This document shows, in pieces, positions 7,201-14,361 of a stretch of 14,361 bases of DNA. The stretch is from Planctomycetota bacterium (lineage in GTDB: Bacteria; Planctomycetota; Planctomycetia; Pirellulales; Lacipirellulaceae), in contig JAKEIB010000349.1 in NCBI GenBank assembly GCA_022614705.1, forward strand, positions 1 through 14,361. The letters are read 5' to 3'. The stretch's first letter is position 1. Each line of letters starts with the position of its first letter. The notes below the pieces were generated by a model. It was not told where the DNA came from and did not search any database. It saw nothing but the letters and a program-made list of their open reading frames with translations. The translations under genes were made by a program, and so were the position numbers.

Positions 7201-8124
7201 GGAATTACTCGTATTAAGCCCTTCTGTGTCGAGAATGCGAATCATCTGCTCAATCAGGAAATCGGCGTGTCGGGAGACTGCCGGACTGATCGATCGCGTC
7301 AGGGCGCGGCAATTTGCATTTACGAAGATGCCGCGACGCATCAGCAAGCGTTTTTCGAGCTGGAGGAACATCTCGAAATCCTGCAGAGAAAATGCAATGA
7401 ACGGCAGCAGCGTACTGAACAAATCGTAAGCGCGCTGCCGGTTACCAGCCTGGGTCGAGCGATAAACGCGGTCGTGCAGGTCACAGAGGGCCAAACCGGG
7501 CATAAACCCACTTACGCCGCCAGCGATCGATTCGAGCATGAAATAACCGCCCCAGCCACCAAGCACGTGGACTCGGTCCCCTACCGATTCGCGGACCTTG
7601 ACCAGCTTGTCGAGGATCATGGGTTCTTCGATCTTGAAGTACGCGATATTCGCGTGGCGCTGACAGGCGATCGAGATGAATTCTGCACTAACGGTAGGGC
7701 CCCCGGGGTTAAAATCCTGAACCAGGACTGGACATGAAACGGCGCCGGCGAGCCGGCCACAATAGTTTAGCAGGTCGTCTTCGGTAGCGCCGAATTGCCG
7801 CGGCAACGCGAAGCTGATCACATCGGCGCCGATCTGCTCATATCGCTGCGCAACCTCGGCGGCGATTTTCGCCGATGGATGATTCGCCTGAGCGATGACT
7901 GGGATGCGACCGCGACAGGTTTCAATCGCCGTTGTAACGACCAGTTCCCGCTCGCCTTCGCTGAGCTTATAGAACTCGCTACCATAGGCTGGCAAGCACA
8001 TCGCGGCCATCTTCCGGCTCGCGGCAAAGTTCACCGCCGCATGCAGTGTTGGCACGTCAATCGCTTCCTGGTCGGTGAACGGCGTCGGGATGACGGGCAC
8101 GATTCCCTGGATCGTCAGCGTCAT
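7198..8124 (-). CDS. DapA-fold class I lyase/dehydratase with altered active site
   Basis: Member of the dihydrodipicolinate synthase superfamily, 308 aa, starting MTLTIQGIVPVIPTPF as the family does. The Schiff-base Lys164 is present in AYFKIEEPM. Two other key sites differ from the consensus. The G-[ST]-T-G-E loop is replaced by YGSEFYKLS around residues 47-55. The catalytic Tyr of LYNxP is replaced: the segment reads VQDFNPGG at 135-142, placing Asp137 where Tyr normally sits. The enzyme may still form a Schiff base with a 2-oxo acid but should use different acid/base chemistry, so lysine biosynthesis is unlikely. Its start overlaps the Gfo/Idh-like gene's stop by ATGA. It shares its fold with the lyase at 794-1705 but is clearly divergent. 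Confidence 0.92.
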   Translation of the reverse strand: MTLTIQGIVPVIPTPFTDQEAIDVPTLHAAVNFAASRKMAAMCLPAYGSEFYKLSEGERELVVTTAIETCRGRIPVIAQANHPSAKIAAEVAQRYEQIGADVISFALPRQFGATEDDLLNYCGRLAGAVSCPVLVQDFNPGGPTVSAEFISIACQRHANIAYFKIEEPMILDKLVKVRESVGDRVHVLGGWGGYFMLESIAGGVSGFMPGLALCDLHDRVYRSTQAGNRQRAYDLFSTLLPFIAFSLQDFEMFLQLEKRLLMRRGIFVNANCRALTRSISPAVSRHADFLIEQMIRILDTEGLNTSNS

Positions 8125-9143
8125 GTGCCGATCTCCGCAACAGCAACAGGCTTGCCGGTATTTTCAGATTCCCGCGCCGCGTCCATGACGGCGATCCCGG
8201 TAATCATTTCGTCGCCCAATGGGTGGGGCCGACGGGTCCGTACCATTTCTTTGACGTGTTCGAGGATGACAGCCGACCCGTCGGAGGCGTTGTAGTCGTC
8301 GAGCGCCAAAACCTGAATCGCACCTTCTGGGCCGTACGCGCTGACAAACATCTCGGTGAAGCGGAACTGAGCCACCCCACAACTGATCACAACGCCGTGG
8401 GTCGGGCGATCGGGCCGCTGGCCATAGTCGAGATGGAAGGCGGTATGTCGTGGCGTTTTCAGGCACGAGACAGTTTGAATGCCGGTCCCAAACACATTAT
8501 GCACGGTGCTAATCGCGTGGATCAACGCGGCAGGAATGTTGACAGCACAAGTGACCGTCCCAAACATGGTTTTTCCCAGTTCGTCCAGCCGGTGCCGGAT
8601 GCGCGCGGTGGCGGGGTTAGTCTGTAGGATCGATAGCGACATGACTGGAGTAGCGTTTTGCCTGGCAAGATCAAGGATCGAGCGGACATCCTCCATGCTT
8701 AGGGCGAACGGCTTGTCAATAAACGTGGGCACGCGCTTCCTTAACCCCGGTGTGGCGAGCTTCAGGTGGTCGCTGCCGTCACCGTTGCAGTCGGCAATAA
8801 AGACCAAGTCAACTTCATCGCTAACTTCCTCGAACGAATCACATACTGTCGGTTTGCCCTTAAAGACCTTCGCGGCCAGCTCGGCAACATCCCGGTCTTC
8901 GTCCCACAGCTTGACGATTTCAAAACCCTCCACGCGCGGAGCGGTCATGCGCCGCGGTGCTGAGTAGTGCGTGTAGAAGAAGTAGTGGCAGCCGCGCGTC
9001 ATCCACGAATACTTTCCGACGCGGTCATCGTCGAAGCACAGTGGCCGTTCCAGCAACACTGGGTCGTGTTCCTGCATCTGCGGTCCGAACCACATTCCAT
9101 GCGTGTCACAACGGATCAGACCGGTACGAATGAGTTCAGACAT
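8121..9143 (-). CDS. Gfo/Idh/MocA-like oxidoreductase lacking the usual glycine-rich loop
   Basis: 340 aa. The middle carries Gfo/Idh/MocA features: DLVFIADCNGDGSDHLKLA at about 112-130, FIDKPFA with Lys144 at the place of the EKP motif, and a C-terminal half with the usual substrate-domain pattern. The N-terminus departs from the family. Instead of GxGxxG it reads TGLIRCDTHGMWFG (7-20), and roughly 50 extra residues rich in His, Tyr and Trp (about 21-70) precede the second strand. Nucleotide binding is therefore uncertain, and it may be a non-redox or scaffold relative. ATG 9143 is preferred, with AAGGG seven bases upstream; a TTG at 9149 is the alternative. It ends in a four-base ATGA overlap with the DapA-fold gene, 24 bp downstream of the second VOC gene. 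Confidence 0.85.
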   Translation of the reverse strand: MSELIRTGLIRCDTHGMWFGPQMQEHDPVLLERPLCFDDDRVGKYSWMTRGCHYFFYTHYSAPRRMTAPRVEGFEIVKLWDEDRDVAELAAKVFKGKPTVCDSFEEVSDEVDLVFIADCNGDGSDHLKLATPGLRKRVPTFIDKPFALSMEDVRSILDLARQNATPVMSLSILQTNPATARIRHRLDELGKTMFGTVTCAVNIPAALIHAISTVHNVFGTGIQTVSCLKTPRHTAFHLDYGQRPDRPTHGVVISCGVAQFRFTEMFVSAYGPEGAIQVLALDDYNASDGSAVILEHVKEMVRTRRPHPLGDEMITGIAVMDAARESENTGKPVAVAEIGT

Positions 9144-9150
9144 ATACAAA

Positions 9151-9155
9151 CCCTT
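9151..9155 (-). promoter_or_regulatory. Ribosome binding site AAGGG of the Gfo/Idh-like gene
   Basis: AAGGG on the minus strand, seven bases before ATG 9143. It favours this start over the TTG two codons upstream. Confidence 0.6.
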
Positions 9156-9167
9156 GCAAAGACCAGG

Positions 9168-9620
9168 CTAAGATGCATCGGCGGGCTGATAAAGCTCAAC
9201 TACGATTTCGTCTGGATCGAAGGCATAGGCGAGTCGCGCGGCGACCCGACCGTCACGAACGACATCCACGGGCTCGCATGTAAATCGAACCCCGGCTGCC
9301 TTGAGCCGCTGATAGTCGACATCAATAGCATCGGTTTGCACAGCCAAAGCGGTCGATCCGACAAATAGATTGCTCATCATGCGCTTTTGCGGTAAGGGGT
9401 TGTAGAATTGAAGCAACGCAACGATGGCCTCCCCGGTCGGATCGTTCAGCAAGGCGACACGCACCTTGACATCCTCCAAATTCATGACTTTGTCGTACGC
9501 AGGTAGTTTCTCGCGAACTTTGTCGTAGATTACCGTGAACTCAAGCAGGTCGCGATAGAATCGCAGCGAGCGATCCATATCACTGACGGTCAGAGTATGA
9601 TGGTGTATGCGGCGGATCAC
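9168..9620 (-). CDS. VOC (glyoxalase/bleomycin resistance fold) protein with degenerate metal site
   Basis: 150 aa, one vicinal-oxygen-chelate domain with two beta-alpha-beta-beta-beta modules. It starts at GTG 9620, with AGGA eight bases upstream, 4 bp after the stop of its paralogue. It matches that neighbour along its whole length, including HHHTLTVSD, LPAYDKVM and PVDVVRDGR. Of the four expected metal ligands only His8 and Glu142 are kept: the Glu is Ala68 (VALLQF against LELFQY) and the second His is Ala91 (STALAVQ against SSHVALQ). It may therefore be a metal-free partner forming a heterodimer with the intact VOC protein, or may have a new role. Substrate unknown. Confidence 0.92.
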   Translation of the reverse strand: MIRRIHHHTLTVSDMDRSLRFYRDLLEFTVIYDKVREKLPAYDKVMNLEDVKVRVALLNDPTGEAIVALLQFYNPLPQKRMMSNLFVGSTALAVQTDAIDVDYQRLKAAGVRFTCEPVDVVRDGRVAARLAYAFDPDEIVVELYQPADAS

Positions 9621-9735
9621 AGTTCTATTCCTGGACTATGTCGGTGTATTCTTCAAACATCTCAACGCTGATCCCGTCGGGGTCAAGTGCATACATGGCG
9701 CGGGCGACCCGTCGCCCGTCACGAACGACATCCAC
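9251..9735. repeat. 19-bp identical block in the two VOC genes (9251-9269 and 9717-9735)
   Basis: The sequence CGTCACGAACGACATCCAC occurs at both places and encodes the same part of VDVVRDG in the two VOC proteins. The spacing (466 bp) is about one gene length, as expected of a tandem duplication. Confidence 0.8.
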
Positions 9736-10089
9736 AGGTGGACTGATCGCGGCGAATCCGTGTGACCTCAAGTTGTCGTATTGCGAGTCAATATCGTCCA
9801 CTTGCAGTGCTACATGAGAGGAACCAACATAGAAGTTCCGCAGCTCGCGTCGAACTATCGGCGGGTTGATGTACTGGAATAGCTCTAATATGAAATGACT
9901 GGCTGGGTGCGATAGGATCGCTACCTTGATCTGCACGTTCGCGTAGCCGAGGATCGTGTCGTAGGACGGCAGATTCTTGCGCTCGCTGATTCGCTCGACA
10001 TTCAGTCCCAACGCATCGCGATAAAACTCCAGCGATTGGTTGATATCCGAAACCGTGAATCCGTGGTGGTGACACGACTTGATGACCAT
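9625..10089 (-). CDS. VOC (glyoxalase/dioxygenase fold) metalloprotein
   Basis: 154 aa, a single VOC domain of the type found in glyoxalase I, methylmalonyl-CoA epimerase and ring-cleavage dioxygenases. All four metal-ligand positions look filled: His9 (HHGFTVSD), Glu69 (LELFQY), His92 (SSHVALQVDD) and Glu143 (SVEMFE). The likely role is metal-assisted isomerisation, epimerisation or lyase chemistry on a small oxygenated compound; the exact reaction cannot be given. It starts 23 bp after the cupin stop and is followed after 4 bp by its degenerate tandem copy. The two genes share a 19-base identical stretch (9717-9735 and 9251-9269) that encodes part of VDVVRDG, consistent with duplication. 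Confidence 0.93.
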   Translation of the reverse strand: MVIKSCHHHGFTVSDINQSLEFYRDALGLNVERISERKNLPSYDTILGYANVQIKVAILSHPASHFILELFQYINPPIVRRELRNFYVGSSHVALQVDDIDSQYDNLRSHGFAAISPPVDVVRDGRRVARAMYALDPDGISVEMFEEYTDIVQE

Positions 10090-10112
10090 CAGATTGGATC
10101 CCCACAGGACAG

Positions 10113-10481
10113 TTACAGTGGCTGAGGCGTGCGGACGACAAAGAACTTGCGGATCGGCTTTTTTACGTGCCAGTGCGTCCTTGTTCCGATGGGGAAGTGT
10201 GCCATCTCACCGGGATGCAGAGTGACGGTGTGATCGGTATCATCTTCTGAGATAGTGACCTCGCCTTCGAGCAGGTAGATGAATTCGTCCCAGGTAAAGG
10301 TCCATGCAAACTTGCCCGGCTCGCAGGACCAAAGCCCACTGGATACCTTCTTGTCCTCAGTCTGTGTGAGGATCGCACCGCGGGCACGGGGATTTCCCTG
10401 CTCAATCGAGGCCGGCTCGATGGGCATATCTGGCAAGGGACCGGTCGGCGCAGATGCCAATTGAATCATCTCTTCGGTCAT
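10113..10481 (-). CDS. Cupin-domain protein (Cupin_3/EutQ-like)
   Basis: 122 aa, a single small beta-barrel. Residues 57-80 (GKFAWTFTWDEFIYLLEGEV) match the Cupin_3-type first motif, in which the HxH pair is replaced by aromatic residues; Glu67 and LEGEVTI are kept. The second motif is GEMAHFPIGTRTHWHV (91-106), with His103 and His105. Proteins of this type include (S)-ureidoglyoxylate-related enzymes, EutQ and uncharacterised sugar-binding cupins. Here it could be an isomerase or lyase accessory, or a sensor domain. It has no signal peptide. It starts 20 bp after the aldehyde dehydrogenase stop, and its ribosome site is weak (AAGG about 12 bases upstream). Confidence 0.9.
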   Translation of the reverse strand: MTEEMIQLASAPTGPLPDMPIEPASIEQGNPRARGAILTQTEDKKVSSGLWSCEPGKFAWTFTWDEFIYLLEGEVTISEDDTDHTVTLHPGEMAHFPIGTRTHWHVKKPIRKFFVVRTPQPL

Positions 10482-10501
10482 TGAGGGTATACCTTTTGTT
10501 G

Positions 10502-11953
10502 CTAGAAGGAAGTCGGACTACCAATATTGAACACGATAGTTTTGAGGTTGCTCATAAACTCCAGCGTGTGCCTTCCTCCTATGCGGCCAAGGCCGCTATC
10601 GTTGCGAGACATGCCACCAAACGGCAAGTGATGTTCCCAAAAGTGCGTCCAGTCGTTGACGACGGTAATGCCCGTGTCAAGTTGCTCAGCCCAGCGCCAT
10701 GCTTTGTCGACGTCCTGCGTAAACACCGACGAAACTAGCCCCAGCGGGCAGGCATTTATGTGTTCCCACACCTCTTCCTCGCGGCGGAAAGATCGAATTG
10801 GCGCGACTGGTCCAAAGCTCTCCTCTCGGTTCACGAGCGCGTCGGCCGTGAAATTGGTGAGAACGGTCGGTTGCCAGAAGAATCCAGGTCGGTTCAAGCG
10901 ATTTCCGCCCACAAGAATCGTCGCGCCTTTCGCAACCGCGTCTTCAATGTGCCGACCAACTTTTTCAACGACGGCCATGTTATTCTGGGGACCCATTGTT
11001 GTACTCTTGTTCCACGGGTCGCCGCCCTTCCACTTCTCTGTTTCAGCGACCATCGCCGCGACGAAGGGCTCCGCAATTTCGTCCGCGACAAAGATGCGTT
11101 CTGCACTTGAACAAACTTGCCCAGCGGCGAAGAAGCACGCCGAGGCAACTGAGGCAGCAATCTTCAGTGGTTCGGCGTCGGCCAGGATGATAACTGGACC
11201 ATTGCCACCTAGCTCAAACAACCGCGGCTTTAAGCCGGCGCGTGCCGTAATGATGCGGGCCGTCTGCGGGCTGCCCGTCATGCCCACGGCATGGGTACCG
11301 GAATTGATGACCAATTCGTCACCAACTTCTTGGCCCGGTCCGATCACCAAGTTAATCACGCCTTTGGGCAGTCCCGCCTCATGAATGCACTGCATAATCT
11401 TGATGGCGGTGGCCGCGGCTGTGGGCGCGGGCGTCCAGCAGACCGTGTTTCCCATCACGATCGCGAACGGCAGATATTCGCCACAGATCGCTGCGGGAAA
11501 ATTCCAGGGAGTGATGACCGCCACTACCCCGCGAGGCTGCCAAAACGTTAACACACGTTTTTGGGGATCCTGGCACGGCTTGGTGTGACCTTCGAAATAC
11601 TTCGCCTGTTCGGCGGCAATTCGCCATGGCACTGACGCCTCATTGGCCTCAAACTTTGCCTCCTGATGGCGTGGCTTGCCCAGCTCTGTGCAGAGGATGT
11701 CGGCTAATTCTTCCCGACGACTGTCGAGAATCTCAGCGATTCTCATGCACATGGCCGAGCGTTCCCAAAGTGGAGTCTTGCGCCAACTCAAGCTCGCTGC
11801 GTTGGCCGCACCAATGGCCCGGCGGGCATCGTCACGATCTCCCTTCGGCATCTTGCCGAATGGCTCACCCAGCGCCGGGTTGATCGCGTCGTACGTCTGC
11901 CCCGACCCGGCAGCGCACCACTCGCCATCAATGTACATGCAGTATTCACTCAT
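10502..11953 (-). CDS. NAD(P)-dependent aldehyde dehydrogenase
   Basis: 483 aa, the standard length for the superfamily that oxidises aldehydes to acids. Motifs in order: TPWNFP (about 148-153), MTGSPQTA, the catalytic base in FELGGNGP, the nucleophile Cys in FFAAGQVCSSAER, and EESFGPV. The cofactor-site KPSE-like motif reads CWTPAPTAA, so the Lys that contacts the adenosine ribose or phosphate is Thr (codon ACG, one base from AAG). The GST of the nucleotide site is GSP. These changes may alter cofactor preference; the catalytic Cys and Glu are intact. It lies 12 bp after the SDR stop and 20 bp before the cupin. In sugar-acid pathways such an enzyme often oxidises a semialdehyde made by a DapA-fold dehydratase, which fits the operon but is inference. 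Confidence 0.95.
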   Translation of the reverse strand: MSEYCMYIDGEWCAAGSGQTYDAINPALGEPFGKMPKGDRDDARRAIGAANAASLSWRKTPLWERSAMCMRIAEILDSRREELADILCTELGKPRHQEAKFEANEASVPWRIAAEQAKYFEGHTKPCQDPQKRVLTFWQPRGVVAVITPWNFPAAICGEYLPFAIVMGNTVCWTPAPTAAATAIKIMQCIHEAGLPKGVINLVIGPGQEVGDELVINSGTHAVGMTGSPQTARIITARAGLKPRLFELGGNGPVIILADAEPLKIAASVASACFFAAGQVCSSAERIFVADEIAEPFVAAMVAETEKWKGGDPWNKSTTMGPQNNMAVVEKVGRHIEDAVAKGATILVGGNRLNRPGFFWQPTVLTNFTADALVNREESFGPVAPIRSFRREEEVWEHINACPLGLVSSVFTQDVDKAWRWAEQLDTGITVVNDWTHFWEHHLPFGGMSRNDSGLGRIGGRHTLEFMSNLKTIVFNIGSPTSF

Positions 11954-11965
11954 TGCTTCACTCTA

Positions 11966-12748
11966 CTATCGCATCAGCATTCCGCCGTCGACTAGTATCA
12001 CTTCGCCGGTAATGTACGACGCTGCAGGAGACAAAAGCGTCAACACAATAGGTGCAACCTCGCGTGGATCACCAAAGCGTCTCAACGGCGTCAACCCAAT
12101 AAGCGTTTCGCGCGCTTCGGCCGACACGCGACCTTCCAGCATCGGTGTGTCGATCATCCCCGGTGCGACGCAGTTCACTCGGACGCCGTGCGGTCCTAGT
12201 TCGCGCGCCAGTCCACGGGTCAGCGTATGCACGGCCGCTTTTGCTGCGGCATAGGGCACCGTTCCTCCGCCCCCGCCGGTATACCCTGCGGCCGAACCTA
12301 TATTAACGATCGCTCCCGCACCCTGCTGAACCATCTTTCTCGCTGCGGCTTGGCAGCACAAGAAAACGCTGCGTGCGTTTACCGCCAACATTCGATCCCA
12401 TAACTGCACATCACAGTCGATGATTGGCACCTGGTCCATCCAATCGCCGGCGTTGTTCACAAGCATATCAATTCGCTGACCGAACGCTATGTTCAATTCG
12501 TTAAACATGCGATCAATATGAGCCTCGTCGCTGACATCGGCCTGAATCGCGACCGCTGTTCCGCCGGCCGCTTCGATTCGTCGCACGGCCGCGGCTGCAC
12601 CTTCGCGATTGCCGCAAAAATTTACACCAACCTTGGCGCCTGCTTCCCCTAACGACACGGCGATTTCGAGCCCCATGCCCGACGAAGCACCGGTGACGAG
12701 AGCTACGCGATCTCGAAACCAATCTCTGTAATTATCTGTCTTGCTCAT
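11966..12748 (-). CDS. SDR family NAD(P)-dependent oxidoreductase
   Basis: Complete classical SDR of 260 aa, FabG/glucose-dehydrogenase-like. The motifs are TGASSGMG at 19-26 (cofactor loop), NNAG at 98-101, Asn124, catalytic Ser152, Tyr166 and Lys170 (YAAAK), APGMIDTP, and the terminal GEVILVDGG. The glycine-rich GYTGGGGGTVPY just before Tyr166 is a slightly odd insertion near the active site. The start overlaps the end of the large upstream gene by 17 bp, and no clear Shine-Dalgarno is seen, so translation is probably coupled. A sugar or hydroxy-acid dehydrogenase role is likely from the context. It resembles the plus-strand SDR at 1-711. Confidence 0.95.
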   Translation of the reverse strand: MSKTDNYRDWFRDRVALVTGASSGMGLEIAVSLGEAGAKVGVNFCGNREGAAAAVRRIEAAGGTAVAIQADVSDEAHIDRMFNELNIAFGQRIDMLVNNAGDWMDQVPIIDCDVQLWDRMLAVNARSVFLCCQAAARKMVQQGAGAIVNIGSAAGYTGGGGGTVPYAAAKAAVHTLTRGLARELGPHGVRVNCVAPGMIDTPMLEGRVSAEARETLIGLTPLRRFGDPREVAPIVLTLLSPAASYITGEVILVDGGMLMR

Positions 12749-14361
12749 TATTCAAATACGGCCGGACCTCGATGAAATTAATGGCAGTGTCACGATGAAC
12801 GTTGCCCCGGCGGTCCGTGGAGTCAGCCCAATCGGAGATAGTCAGCATTGCGTCGGCGTTTGCTGCGCGAAAGCGGCGAACGTGGTAATTGAAGAACATC
12901 GGTTCCTTGTGATGGATGCTGCGAAAATGATGGTCGTAGCAGCCGGCTGCGATCGTCTCGACATTGTCGATCGTGATATGGATGCCCGTGACGTCGTCTA
13001 ATGTCGGGTTGCCATGTATGGCGCGGCCCTGGTTCAGGTCGCAACTATACGTCACCAGAGTGTACACTCGCCCCGGTTGGAGGTTTCGGATGCGTTGTTG
13101 GACTTGGTTGGGACCTGTGCCGCTGCGCGTCATCACGAGACAACTGTCGCCGACACCCGGTGCGTTGTACCGACCTTGCCATTCTCCCAGGTGTTGCACT
13201 TTTCGCGTTGTGATTGTGCCCGGTTCAGCGGGTTGAAACTTCCAGTCAGTTGTTCCATCCGTAAAATCGGAATTTAGCACGTGATTGAGTAGGTACGGTT
13301 CATTGCTGAGACGATCCGTGCGGCCCTCGATACAGTAATGTCTGTATAATCGTCCAACCCAGCGCAGAGTCTGCTCATTTGCATATCCGGACGTGTAGGC
13401 CATGACACCAGCGAGTCCATCGAATCCCGGATCGTTGGCCAGGAGGTGAAACTCCATGTCCCGAAAAACACGTTCATTGACGAAGGGATGCACATCCAGT
13501 GTTTCCGGGGGCGCGCCGAAAATACCCAGCGCAATCACCATTTCGCGGGTGACATCGGGGCGAATGCGGGCATATGCGGCCATTCGCTGCGCCAGTTCTC
13601 GTTCGAGATACGACTGCGCCTCCGCTTCCGTTGGCTGCTCAGGGTGATATGCCTCTAGCGCGATCACCGATCCAGCGCCGACGGCCTTGTTGACAAACTC
13701 GCCAAGCTGATCGGCGTTCCCGGAAACATAAAGTTCAATGTGCTTTCCGGCAAAGCGAGGATTCGCATGGATTCGCCGAATTGCTTCCACTGTCGGGTCG
13801 AACAAATGATTCAGAGAATGGAAGTATTCATCGACGAGCAGGCCATCAATCCACTGACGATCCAATTCGCCGTCGGCCGTCAATCCACCTATGACCTCTT
13901 CTGAGGTCGTCGCTCGACGGCGTACGCCTATGTCGCGTCTATCAAGACCCGGTGCAGCGATTTCAATCATCCAGCGTCCACCGTTTGACCGCCATGACAC
14001 GGCACGGTCGCTTTGATCCTCGCCTCGCGTCCCCACAATGGTGTTAACGTGTGGCAGTATATGTCGCTGTAGGAATTCCCAGCTATAGGGTCCTTCTTGA
14101 AAGACCCACGGATCATACTGATAACGGCAGTAGCGAATCTCAGGGACGCGTCGCACTTGGAATCGAGCTACCTTGCCTCCATGAACAGTCACGGTGTGCC
14201 GACCTGCTGGCACGTATCGCATGGCTTCCCGATCCATTGAGCCACCGGCGTGATATTCAATCACCCGATTGTCCGACTCATCCAACGTCACAAATACACC
14301 TTGTTCGCCGTGAATGGTGCGGACAAATACCCAACCCGGCCGGTCAAACGCGAATTCGCAA
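12732..14361 (-). CDS. Large TIM-barrel-like protein with C-terminal carbohydrate-binding-like region (5' partial)
   Basis: The frame is open to the right edge, so the N-terminus is missing; 542 residues are visible, and the GTG at 14291 is probably internal. No named family was recognised with certainty. The visible N-terminal part looks like a beta-sandwich (FDRPGWVFVR, PAGRHTVTVHGG, VPEIRYCRY). Next is a segment like a TIM barrel: WIDGLLVDEYFHSLNHL has adjacent Asp and Glu (near 13832) that could be catalytic, followed by IELYVSGNADQ, VIALEAYHPEQP, VIALGIFGAP and LAGVMAYTSGYANE. The last third (from about 13278) begins LNSDFTDGTTDWKFQP and resembles CBM4_9-type modules ending DTAINFIEVRPYL. 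A glycan-active enzyme is the best guess. Whether it is exported depends on the missing N-terminus. It heads the visible operon and overlaps the SDR by 17 bp. Confidence 0.8.
   Translation of the reverse strand, partial: CEFAFDRPGWVFVRTIHGEQGVFVTLDESDNRVIEYHAGGSMDREAMRYVPAGRHTVTVHGGKVARFQVRRVPEIRYCRYQYDPWVFQEGPYSWEFLQRHILPHVNTIVGTRGEDQSDRAVSWRSNGGRWMIEIAAPGLDRRDIGVRRRATTSEEVIGGLTADGELDRQWIDGLLVDEYFHSLNHLFDPTVEAIRRIHANPRFAGKHIELYVSGNADQLGEFVNKAVGAGSVIALEAYHPEQPTEAEAQSYLERELAQRMAAYARIRPDVTREMVIALGIFGAPPETLDVHPFVNERVFRDMEFHLLANDPGFDGLAGVMAYTSGYANEQTLRWVGRLYRHYCIEGRTDRLSNEPYLLNHVLNSDFTDGTTDWKFQPAEPGTITTRKVQHLGEWQGRYNAPGVGDSCLVMTRSGTGPNQVQQRIRNLQPGRVYTLVTYSCDLNQGRAIHGNPTLDDVTGIHITIDNVETIAAGCYDHHFRSIHHKEPMFFNYHVRRFRAANADAMLTISDWADSTDRRGNVHRDTAINFIEVRPYLNNEQDR

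Noticed and set aside
10656..11384. Plus-strand open frame (242 codons) opposite the aldehyde dehydrogenase
   Set aside because: Shadow of the dehydrogenase; low-complexity Ser/Pro/Thr-rich translation with no motif.
1..14361. CRISPR arrays, tRNA or rRNA genes, intact insertion sequences, prophage genes
   Set aside because: Looked for on both strands; no repeat-spacer pattern, cloverleaf, rRNA segment or transposase-like frame was seen.

Overview
The window looks like a chromosomal segment from a planctomycete or a related PVC-group bacterium. The clearest taxonomic sign is a secreted protein with a PEP-CTERM sorting tail (4750-5541). The dense mix of Gfo/Idh-like, DapA-fold, cupin, VOC and creatininase-family catabolic genes fits that group. 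The lineage is an inference; there is no rRNA, tRNA or marker gene. Shine-Dalgarno sites of the AAGGAG type precede several genes. No tRNA, CRISPR array, intact insertion sequence or transcription regulator was seen.

Layout, left to right. (1) 1-711, plus strand: the C-terminal part of an SDR oxidoreductase, cut by the left edge and the only plus-strand gene. It converges with (2) a DapA/NanA-type lyase (794-1705, minus). (3) 2053-4357, minus: a complete copper amine oxidase followed by a small CPICW membrane protein with a strong ribosome binding site. (4) 4750-5541, minus: an exported LamG-like PEP-CTERM protein with a candidate promoter and a leader of about 135 nt. (5) 5978-14361, minus: ten tightly packed genes, with gaps of 4-24 bp or short overlaps. 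In transcription order they are a large TIM-barrel-like protein with a C-terminal carbohydrate-binding-like region (cut by the right edge), SDR, aldehyde dehydrogenase, cupin, two tandem VOC proteins, a Gfo/Idh-like protein, a DapA-fold protein, RidA and a creatininase-family amidohydrolase.

The ten-gene block is the most interesting part. Its spacing indicates one operon. The gene set suggests stepwise breakdown of a sugar-derived, probably nitrogen-containing compound: a possible carbohydrate-active protein, two dehydrogenases, small-fold isomerase or lyase candidates, a Schiff-base lyase or dehydratase, an aldehyde dehydrogenase, an imine deaminase and an amide or lactam hydrolase. I do not recognise it as a described pathway. 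Several members depart from family consensus at key residues: a Gfo/Idh-like protein without the glycine-rich nucleotide loop, a DapA-fold protein with Asp in place of the catalytic Tyr, a VOC paralogue missing two of four metal ligands, and an aldehyde dehydrogenase with Thr in place of the cofactor-binding Lys. These changes make the operon a good candidate for new chemistry, but its substrate cannot be read from sequence alone. The flanking DapA-type lyase, SDR and copper amine oxidase may belong to the same metabolic island.
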